From Anaerolineales bacterium (GTDB taxonomy: Bacteria; Chloroflexota; Anaerolineae; Anaerolineales; UBA4823), in assembly GCA_022865865.1 (NCBI GenBank), contig JALHTN010000585.1, positions 1-5,300 on the forward strand: a stretch of 5,300 nucleotides of DNA, read 5' to 3'. This document shows positions 1 to 5,300 of this stretch, one piece after another. The notes beneath the pieces are model-generated. The model had not been told where the DNA came from and did no database searches. It saw only the letters and a program-made list of their open reading frames with translations. A program made the position numbers and the translations under genes. Position 1 is the first letter of the stretch; each line of letters begins with the position of its first letter.

Positions 1-174
1 ATACTGATCTTTCAGCTGTTGAATGCGAGCGAGTACCGCGGGGGGGATTTTTTCGGGCCTGTTGTGCAGCAGAACGGGTATACCAAATACTTCGGCATCC
101 CAACCGTGCTTCTCTTTTATTGCCAGCACTTCGCGTGCCAGGGCTCCGCAAACGATCAAGGCTGTATCTTTCAT
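1..174 (-). CDS. DUF1638-like protein, N-terminal fragment (cut by left window edge)
   Basis: The frame opens at an ATG at 174-172 and stays open to base 1, giving 58 residues that begin MKDTALIVCGALAREVLAIK. A hydrophobic strand leading to a Cys-Gly-Ala-Leu-Ala-Arg-Glu motif (Cys9 to Glu15), followed by LLHNRPEKIPPAV around residues 35-47, is the pattern I associate with DUF1638. That is an uncharacterised family often seen near corrinoid and MttB-type methyltransferase genes. Its biochemical function is not known to me and none is assigned. The ATG shares one base with the TAA stop of the upstream homocysteine methyltransferase gene (TAATG). No clear Shine-Dalgarno sequence precedes it, so translation is probably coupled to the upstream gene. 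A run of seven G at 40-46 is a place where a sequencing indel could occur, but the frame stays coherent across it. The assignment rests on motif recall from a partial protein. Confidence 0.75.
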   Translation of the reverse strand, partial: MKDTALIVCGALAREVLAIKEKHGWDAEVFGIPVLLHNRPEKIPPAVLARIQQLKDQY

Positions 175-1067
175 TACACAGCGTGCTGGGACAAAGACTC
201 AACTATTGCGAAAATATGATCCGGTGTGCTGCCGCAGCACGCGCCGATCACCCTGGCCCCTGCCTGGTACGATTGGATGGCATAATCTGCCATAGTTTCT
301 GGGCTGGCGCGATAGACCGCTTTACCCTGCACTAATTCCGGAATACCCGCATTTGCTTTCGCCACCAGGATGGTTTCCTGGTCAATGGCACGCATCCTGG
401 TGATCACCTCGATGATCTCCTCGGGACCATTGCCGCAGTTCCCACCCAGAGCCTCAACACCGAATGAAGTAAGAGTCTCAAAAGCCTGTTCTGGTGTCAC
501 GCCCATCATCGTGCGACCATGCGTATCAAAGGTCATGGTGGTCACAATGGGAATGTTCGTTGAAACCTCACGAGTACCTTCGACTGCGGCGCGAACTTCT
601 TCAAGATCGGACATGGTCTCTATCCAGATCAAATCGACACCCCCGGAGATCAATGCGGAAGCCTGTTCTTTGAATGCATCTTTGGCATCCTGGAAAGCGA
701 GCTCCCCATAGGGAGCCAGCACCTCACCGGTGGGTCCGATATCGCCGGCCACTATTACGTCCTTCCCGCTCTGCTCAACCACTTTGCGTAAGATTTCTGC
801 CGCAGCATGATTGGCTTGTGCTACCTGGGATTGGGCGTTATGAAGAGCCAGGCGGAGGCGCGTGCCGCCGAATGTATTGGTCAGGACAATCTGCGAACCT
901 GCCTGCAGGTACGCCTGGTGAACATCAGCTACGCGGTCAGGGTACTTGAGGTTCCATAATTCTGGTGGATCACCCTGTTCCAAACCCGCGGCAAACAGCA
1001 CCGTGCCCATAGCGCCATCTGTGATGACATACCCATTTTTATCAACCAGGTCTTGAATGGTTGGCAT
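174..1067 (-). CDS. homocysteine S-methyltransferase family protein (MetH N-terminal module-like)
   Basis: This 297-residue protein matches the zinc-dependent homocysteine methyltransferase barrel (S-methyl_trans family) found in BHMT and as the first module of cobalamin-dependent MetH. Visible marks are the DGAMGT start motif (residues 17-22), NTFGGTR (64-70), GDIGPTG (108-114), a GGNCG segment placing Cys211, and GACCGSTP placing Cys277 and Cys278. These three cysteines are the expected zinc ligands that activate the homocysteine thiolate. The length is that of one complete barrel. No pterin-binding, B12-binding or AdoMet-activation domain is fused to it. It begins 8 bp after the corrinoid-protein gene, with a strong AGGAGA site five bases from the ATG. 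The adjacent stand-alone corrinoid protein suggests methyl-Co(III) is the donor and methionine the product, which is inference. It could instead use S-methylmethionine, a betaine or another thiol acceptor. Family assignment is firm; the exact substrate is not. Confidence 0.9.
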   Translation of the reverse strand: MPTIQDLVDKNGYVITDGAMGTVLFAAGLEQGDPPELWNLKYPDRVADVHQAYLQAGSQIVLTNTFGGTRLRLALHNAQSQVAQANHAAAEILRKVVEQSGKDVIVAGDIGPTGEVLAPYGELAFQDAKDAFKEQASALISGGVDLIWIETMSDLEEVRAAVEGTREVSTNIPIVTTMTFDTHGRTMMGVTPEQAFETLTSFGVEALGGNCGNGPEEIIEVITRMRAIDQETILVAKANAGIPELVQGKAVYRASPETMADYAIQSYQAGARVIGACCGSTPDHIFAIVESLSQHAV

Positions 1068-1071
1068 GGTA

Positions 1072-1077
1072 TCTCCT
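1072..1077 (-). promoter_or_regulatory. ribosome binding site of the homocysteine methyltransferase gene
   Basis: On the minus strand, AGGAGA overlaps the TAG stop of the corrinoid-protein gene. Its GGAG core sits six bases before the ATG at 1067. It fixes the start of the downstream gene and suggests efficient re-initiation by ribosomes leaving the corrinoid-protein gene. Confidence 0.8.
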
Positions 1078-1765
1078 AATTGAGCTGGCCGCGTTTGATC
1101 GCCATCATTTTCTTCGCAGTTTCTACACCTACAGCAGCATCGCGGCAGTACGCGTCGGCGCGAATCTCTTCGGCAAAGGCTTCATTAAGCGGTGCACCAC
1201 CAACTAAGACCAGCAGCTGCTCACGCAGTCCTTCTTGTTCGAGCGTTTCGATCACTACCCCCATGTAGGGCATCGTGGTGGTCAGCATGGCGCTCATACC
1301 AAGGATGTCTGGTTTGTGTTCGCGCACCGCGTCGAGAAATACATCCACATCTGTATTGATACCCAGGTTGATGACGTTAAAACCAGCGCCCTCCATCATC
1401 ATCGAAACCAGATTCTTTCCAATATCGTGGATATCACCCTTGACGGTGCCGATCACCAGGGTGCCCATTTGGGGTGCACCGGTTTCCACCAGTAGAGGCC
1501 GCAGAATATTCATTCCTGCTTTCATCGCCTTGGCTGCCATCAATACTTCTGGCACGAATAAAATTCCGTCCCGGAAATCCTTGCCCACGATATCCATTCC
1601 GGCAACCAACCCTTTATTGAGCAAGTCGTAAGGGGTCATTTCACGGGCAAGCAGCTCGTTAACACTGGCAACTACTTCGTCCGCCAAACCGTCGTAAAGG
1701 TCGTCCTGGATCAGCTCTAGAATTTCAGCAGTTTCAAGTTTGGTGATATCTATATCTTCGCTCAT
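1076..1765 (-). CDS. MttC-like corrinoid (B12-binding) methyl-carrier protein
   Basis: This 229-residue protein has the two-part layout of methyltransferase corrinoid proteins (MtaC/MtbC/MttC/MtgC type). A helical B12-binding cap covers about residues 10-95, including FVPEVLMAAKAMKAGM. A Rossmann-like cobalamin domain follows from about residue 100. The lower cobalt ligand motif DxHxxG appears as Asp111, His113 and Gly116 in KGDIHDIGKN. The usual SAMLTTTM loop (158-165) and VGGAPLN (188-194) follow, lining the nucleotide tail of base-off/His-on cobalamin. It should shuttle a methyl group between Co(I) and methyl-Co(III) in the cytoplasm, between the neighbouring MttB-like enzyme and an acceptor methyltransferase. 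It lies 18 bp after the RACo-like gene and 8 bp before the homocysteine methyltransferase gene. GGAG lies 11 bases before the ATG. The gene ends in TAG. Family assignment is very secure; the methyl donor it serves is inferred from context. Confidence 0.95.
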   Translation of the reverse strand: MSEDIDITKLETAEILELIQDDLYDGLADEVVASVNELLAREMTPYDLLNKGLVAGMDIVGKDFRDGILFVPEVLMAAKAMKAGMNILRPLLVETGAPQMGTLVIGTVKGDIHDIGKNLVSMMMEGAGFNVINLGINTDVDVFLDAVREHKPDILGMSAMLTTTMPYMGVVIETLEQEGLREQLLVLVGGAPLNEAFAEEIRADAYCRDAAVGVETAKKMMAIKRGQLN

Positions 1766-1776
1766 ATTATGTTTAA

Positions 1777-1780
1777 CTCC
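1777..1780 (-). promoter_or_regulatory. ribosome binding site of the corrinoid-protein gene
   Basis: GGAG on the minus strand lies in the 18-bp gap after the RACo-like stop codon, 11 bases before the ATG at 1765. The spacing is slightly long, but it is the only purine-rich candidate in the gap and supports this start. Confidence 0.6.
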
Positions 1781-1783
1781 ATC

Positions 1784-3871
1784 TTAGGGGATTTTATCAT
1801 CAGTTGAGATAATGGGAATTGTTTGCTGGGATATTCTGTTCGTGTATTCTCCAGATCGCAGATGGCTTCTCCGCTTGCGGGTACTTTCCTCTGGGAATTC
1901 CGGTAAGCTGCCAGCCAGGTGGGGAAAAGGGTGCGTGGCATGGGGGATGTTCAGTGCGGCAACAAATTCATCCTGGAAGGTGGTTTCGAGTGGTGTTTCG
2001 ACGTAAGTTGCTGAACGAGCTAACTGGACGGCTTTATGGCGCAAGTTCTTATTAAGCAAAGCCAAACGAGCACCATCACCAGCGGCATTGCCGATTGCCA
2101 CCACGTGATCCAGATCACAGTCAGGGATTAATCCCAGTACCATGGCGTGATAGGGGTTAATGAAAGTGCCGAATGCCCCGGCCAGGATTATCCGGTCGAC
2201 TTGTTTGACGCCGCGATGGTCCATGAGCAGCTTTGTGCCTGCATAGAGGGCAGCTTTTGCCAGCTGGATGGCGCGCACATCATTTTGAGTGATTATGATC
2301 GCAGAACCAGTGGCAGTGCAGTCAGCTTCTGCAAGAACATACTCACCTGTGGGACCGTTAAATTGGATACGAGGGGATCGTTCCGCTGCGCTGGGGATAA
2401 AATGACCCTTGGAGTTGATAATACCAGCCAAAAAGAGCTCGGCGATCACTTCGATGATCCCGCTGCCGCAAATCCCGGTTGCTTTGATCTGAGGTGGAAC
2501 ACCGCTATCAGTTTGCGGGACGATCCAATCGTTGTGACCGATGACTTTGATGCGTGGCTCAAGGGTTTTTGGATCGATACGCACCCGGTCGATCGCTCCA
2601 GGTGCTGCCCGCTGACCGTGAGTGATCTGGGCACCCTCAAAAGCGGGTCCAGTGGGGCTGGAGGCGACCAGAGTCTGAATACGATCACCAAGGATGATCT
2701 CTGCGTTTGTGCCAATATCCACGATTAATGAAATTCCATCCTGGTCAGCTGGTGATTCCGCCAGCATGACCCCAACATTGTCCGCGCCGACATGGCCTGC
2801 AATCAGGGGTAAAATATGCACCCGGCAGGCATTATTCAGGTTTAGACCGAGGTCCCGGGCTTTTAGATCTAGCGCGGAATAAGTCGCTAAAGCAAAAGGA
2901 GCAACACCCAGTTGGGTCGGATCGATACCCAGCAGAATGTGATGCATGACGGTGTTCCCGACCACAACAACATCAGTGATATCCTGGGGGGATAATTCAA
3001 CCTCATGAGCGGCTTTCTCAGCCAGCCCATTCAGAGTTTGGATGATCATGCGGTTCATCCTCGCTAAACCCTGCGGTTCTGAATTGGTATAGCTGATGCG
3101 GCTCATCAGGTCTTCCCCGAAACGAACCTGCGGATTCATAGCCGATTGGGTCGCGAGAACTGAGCCAGTGCGTAGATCACATAAATGCGCCACTACCGTG
3201 GTAGAGCCCACATCGACTGCCAGACCATAAATGCCATCTTGATATCCGGGTTGCAGGCGGAGAACTTCCTTATCTTGCCATAGGGTCACCGTGACTGCAA
3301 AATCTCCCTCCCGGAGAATGGATTGCAGGGTGACCAATGCCCTTGGATCGATGACAAGTTTTGTGAGCTGCCACTGATCCTGTAAAGCTTGAGCGAGCCG
3401 CTCCCAGTCTCCACGCGGATCACCCAGAACCGCAGGTTCGACCTCAACGTAAAGCTGCCTTACTGCGGGATTGACTTCGATTGTGCGTTCGGTAGCAGCT
3501 TTTGCGATTATCTGCTTGTTTGCTTGACTCTCCTCAGGAACCGTGATCAGGATATCGCCAAGAACTTGTGCCGCACATGCCAGACGGCGTCCATTGAGAT
3601 TGTGTTCCAGGTCGTATTCTCGTTCCAGAACGGTTGGGTCTGATATGTGATTGGATCTCGAAGTTATGCCATGCTTTGGAAATTTTCCCTCCTCGACAAT
3701 GATCTGACATTTACCGCAGGTTTGGCGTCCACCGCAAATCGACTCTAGCTCAACACCGAGTTCCTGGGCAGCTTGAAGTAGATTGCTCCCAATTGGAACC
3801 TGGCCTTTCCTGCCGGACGGCATCAGGGCAACCTTGCAGTTTTCAGAAGATGACTTGGGGATATTCGGCAT
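1784..3871 (-). CDS. RACo-like ATP-dependent reductive activator of corrinoid protein (2Fe-2S + ASKHA)
   Basis: The 695-residue product has the layout of RACo/RamQ-type activators (DUF4445 family). An N-terminal plant-type ferredoxin domain carries Cys46, Cys52, Cys55 and Cys99 (CX5CX2CX43C), expected to hold one 2Fe-2S cluster. A linker and middle domain span about residues 115-210. A large actin-like ATPase region follows, with nucleotide-binding motifs GLAVDVGSTTV (216-226), LIVDIGTNAEI (382-392) and ILAGAFGTFI (562-571). Family members use ATP to drive one-electron reduction of inactive Co(II) corrinoid to Co(I). The likely client is the corrinoid protein encoded 18 bp downstream. The first ATG is kept because a start at Met17 would cut the first strand of the ferredoxin fold, although Met17 has an AAGG eight bases upstream and the first ATG has no obvious ribosome site. 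After the usual family end near residue 644 there is an extra tail of about 50 residues, low in hydrophobic content and containing a TRKRR cluster. Confidence 0.93.
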   Translation of the reverse strand: MPNIPKSSSENCKVALMPSGRKGQVPIGSNLLQAAQELGVELESICGGRQTCGKCQIIVEEGKFPKHGITSRSNHISDPTVLEREYDLEHNLNGRRLACAAQVLGDILITVPEESQANKQIIAKAATERTIEVNPAVRQLYVEVEPAVLGDPRGDWERLAQALQDQWQLTKLVIDPRALVTLQSILREGDFAVTVTLWQDKEVLRLQPGYQDGIYGLAVDVGSTTVVAHLCDLRTGSVLATQSAMNPQVRFGEDLMSRISYTNSEPQGLARMNRMIIQTLNGLAEKAAHEVELSPQDITDVVVVGNTVMHHILLGIDPTQLGVAPFALATYSALDLKARDLGLNLNNACRVHILPLIAGHVGADNVGVMLAESPADQDGISLIVDIGTNAEIILGDRIQTLVASSPTGPAFEGAQITHGQRAAPGAIDRVRIDPKTLEPRIKVIGHNDWIVPQTDSGVPPQIKATGICGSGIIEVIAELFLAGIINSKGHFIPSAAERSPRIQFNGPTGEYVLAEADCTATGSAIIITQNDVRAIQLAKAALYAGTKLLMDHRGVKQVDRIILAGAFGTFINPYHAMVLGLIPDCDLDHVVAIGNAAGDGARLALLNKNLRHKAVQLARSATYVETPLETTFQDEFVAALNIPHATHPFPHLAGSLPEFPEESTRKRRSHLRSGEYTNRISQQTIPIISTDDKIP

Positions 3872-3947
3872 CGGAAAATTGTAATTGATAATCAGGTAGT
3901 ATGTCTAATCTAATAATAATCTGAACTGCTTCTCACTGAGAGATACT
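3872..3947 (-). other. 76-bp A/T-rich gap between the mttB-like and RACo-like genes
   Basis: This is the longest intergenic stretch in the window. On the minus strand it holds TTCAGA (3925-3920) and CATACT (3903-3898), 16 bases apart. That is a weak sigma-70-like pair matching four of six bases at each box, so an internal promoter is possible but not established. A four-base inverted repeat with a three-base loop (TCTC-ACT-GAGA, 3931-3941) is too short, and lacks a T run, to be a terminator. No ribosome site is evident before the ATG at 3871. The operon could simply be read through here. Confidence 0.35.
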
Positions 3948-5300
3948 CTATTGGTGGCGACGTTTTCTTCGTTCATCACGAGTCTCTCTACTTGTCTGGG
4001 TGGGGGATGGCGATCGTTTCCACCCTTCTGGGGGTTTGGATTCACCCGAGACCATTCCGATGAATTTTGCCTGGATTTGAGCGTCAATTTCTGGAGAAAA
4101 GATCGCAGGATTATCCTGGGTGAGTATTTCTTTTACTCGTTTCATCGCCCGGGTCTGGACATCATGAGCACCATTCTCCTGCCATTGCTGGCGGGGCTGC
4201 CGATCGGCGATGTCGCTTAAATGCATGGTGGTGCGCATGCGATCCAGAGTGTGCTCTAAATCTGCGAACATCCCGCCAGGACCAATATCTTTGATCAAAT
4301 CTAAAGCCAGGTTCTCTTCGCTAAATTCGAAACCCTTGCGAATGCGCTTCAACATCATGGCGATATCGTTATCAATGACAGCTTTCGCAAAATCAAAAGC
4401 CATCAGAGCATCCAGCAAGCCGCCCATGTTGAAGAGATCGGCACCACCCAGGTATCCGGCGGTCACAGACATGCCTGTCTCATATCCAGATTGGGCATCA
4501 TTGACCTTGGAATTGGTTAATCCGATGTACCCTCCAGAAGGGATGTTATAGAAATGTGCCATTTGAGCACAACCCATGTGCAGTATACCTGTCTCGATGG
4601 CACCCGGGGAATAGGCACCTGTACGCATATCTGCCACCGTTGGCAGCGTGCTGTAGATCAGCTCACTTCCCGGATGGATCATCTGGCTGAGAACTGCAGC
4701 TGCCAGAAACTCAGCGTTATTCTGGGCCAACGTGCCCACCATGGTAAGTGGGGAGGTCAGCCCGGCATTTGGCACGATCGAGAAGTAGCTGGGTAAGCCT
4801 TGCTCCTTGAAAAATATCAAATCCTCCGTCGAATCAAAATCCATCGTAAGGGGAGAGACTACTGGGCAGTAATGGAAGGTGACAAACGGACGCTCTCGGA
4901 AAGCAGACTCACTTCCGGCAATCAAATAGACCAGGCTCAGCATGCCTTCTGCTTCTTCAGGCGGGGTATTTGCGCGCACTGGTTTCAAGGTGTTTTTTAT
5001 CGAGGGATAGAAACGTGAGAGACTGAACTGCCCAGACGGAGCATCGTCTGCGAGTGTTGAAATCGAAAACACATCATAACCTGGCAGCTCGTTGATCAAA
5101 TGAGAAATGCGAGCCAAATCAGCTGAGGTTGCCCTGCGTTCGTATCCAGATACTGGATCGATAATATTTGGAGCGGAGCTCCCGGTAAGAATCACGGGGC
5201 TGTCACCTGGAATCGTGCGATCATACTGTGCATCTCTTCCCCGGAAGGTAAAAGTAGGAGGGAAATAAGCGCGAAATTTCTCGACGATCTGGCGTGGAAA
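3948..5300 (-). CDS. MttB-family amine:corrinoid methyltransferase, non-pyrrolysine type, N-terminus cut by right window edge
   Basis: The frame is open from base 5300 to a TAG at 3950-3948, giving 450 visible residues. The GTG at 5195 is internal, because the residues upstream of it (FPRQIVEKF, then TFTFRGRD) continue the family pattern. About 60 residues are probably missing at the N-terminus. Family marks in the visible numbering are SPLTMVGTLAQNNAE (183-197), DMRTG (224-228), a GLTNSK...DAQSGYE segment (260-274) and FDFAKAVIDNDI (302-313). The family folds as a barrel and moves a methyl group from a methylated amine to Co(I) of a partner corrinoid protein. Pyrrolysine members use an in-frame UAG for a catalytic residue. 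None interrupts the visible core, which fits the branch including glycine-betaine (MtgB), proline-betaine (MtpB) and carnitine (MtcB) enzymes. The exact substrate cannot be read from sequence. A 32-residue tail (about 419-450), rich in Pro, Ser, Arg and Lys and ending RDERRKRRHQ, extends past the usual domain. Confidence 0.93.
   Translation of the reverse strand, partial: FPRQIVEKFRAYFPPTFTFRGRDAQYDRTIPGDSPVILTGSSAPNIIDPVSGYERRATSADLARISHLINELPGYDVFSISTLADDAPSGQFSLSRFYPSIKNTLKPVRANTPPEEAEGMLSLVYLIAGSESAFRERPFVTFHYCPVVSPLTMDFDSTEDLIFFKEQGLPSYFSIVPNAGLTSPLTMVGTLAQNNAEFLAAAVLSQMIHPGSELIYSTLPTVADMRTGAYSPGAIETGILHMGCAQMAHFYNIPSGGYIGLTNSKVNDAQSGYETGMSVTAGYLGGADLFNMGGLLDALMAFDFAKAVIDNDIAMMLKRIRKGFEFSEENLALDLIKDIGPGGMFADLEHTLDRMRTTMHLSDIADRQPRQQWQENGAHDVQTRAMKRVKEILTQDNPAIFSPEIDAQIQAKFIGMVSGESKPPEGWKRSPSPTQTSRETRDERRKRRHQ

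Noticed and set aside
370..711. 113-codon open frame on the plus strand
   Set aside because: It is antisense to the homocysteine methyltransferase gene, low in complexity, and has no recognisable domain.
2147..2728. 193-codon open frame on the plus strand
   Set aside because: It lies wholly opposite the well-supported RACo-like gene. Its product shows no recognisable motif, and its codons mirror the conserved ASKHA region on the other strand.
3898..3925. TTCAGA / CATACT pair as a firm promoter
   Set aside because: Each box matches the consensus at only four of six bases in an A/T-rich spacer where such pairs arise by chance. It is mentioned only as a possibility within the gap entry.
3931..3941. 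TCTC-ACT-GAGA inverted repeat after the MttB-like stop codon as a terminator
   Set aside because: The stem is only about four base pairs and no T run follows, so it is unlikely to stop transcription.
3905..4087. 60-codon minus-strand open frame overlapping the end of the MttB-like gene
   Set aside because: It is out of frame with the MttB-like tail, has no ribosome site or family resemblance, and is explained as a shadow of that gene.
5193..5195. GTG at 5195 as the start of the MttB-like protein
   Set aside because: The frame remains open to the window edge, and the 35 residues upstream fit the expected family sequence, so this GTG encodes an internal valine.
1..5300. Cobalamin riboswitch, CRISPR array, transposon ends or tRNA
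   Set aside because: No B12-box-like leader, regularly spaced repeats, long inverted repeats or cloverleaf pattern was seen. The non-coding space totals only about 100 bases.

Overview
The window is a single co-directional run of genes on the minus strand that together encode a corrinoid-dependent methyl-transfer system. In transcription order (right to left) they are: a trimethylamine methyltransferase (MttB)-family protein whose N-terminus lies beyond the right edge (3948-5300); a RACo-like ATP-dependent reductive activator of corrinoid proteins with an N-terminal 2Fe-2S domain (1784-3871); a stand-alone MttC-like B12-binding corrinoid protein (1076-1765); a zinc-type homocysteine S-methyltransferase resembling the first module of MetH (174-1067); and the first 58 codons of a DUF1638-like protein that runs off the left edge (1-174). 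No convincing gene lies on the plus strand. No tRNA, rRNA, CRISPR array, insertion sequence or strong terminator was seen.

The spacing suggests an operon. Gaps are 76 bp (mttB-like to RACo-like), 18 bp (RACo-like to corrinoid protein) and 8 bp (corrinoid protein to homocysteine methyltransferase). The last junction is a one-base stop/start overlap (TAATG) into the DUF1638-like gene. Clear Shine-Dalgarno sequences precede the corrinoid-protein and homocysteine-methyltransferase genes.

Proposed working model (inference): the MttB-like enzyme demethylates a quaternary or tertiary amine and methylates Co(I) on the corrinoid protein. The homocysteine methyltransferase may then take the methyl group from methyl-Co(III) to make methionine. 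The RACo-like protein re-reduces corrinoid that has been accidentally oxidised to Co(II). The layout looks like a MetH split into separate modules, with the folate module replaced by an amine demethylase and the AdoMet reactivation module replaced by an ATP-driven iron-sulfur activator. No methylcorrinoid:tetrahydrofolate methyltransferase (MtgA/MtqA type) is visible, but one could lie just outside the window.

The organism is probably an anaerobic or facultative bacterium of moderate (about half) G+C. The style of the proteins and the gene set recall Anaerolineae-like Chloroflexota or other anaerobes rich in MttB-family genes. This is an impression, not a demonstrated assignment. UAG ends both the MttB-like and the corrinoid-protein genes, and no in-frame UAG interrupts the visible MttB core, so the system appears to belong to the non-pyrrolysine branch of the MttB superfamily.
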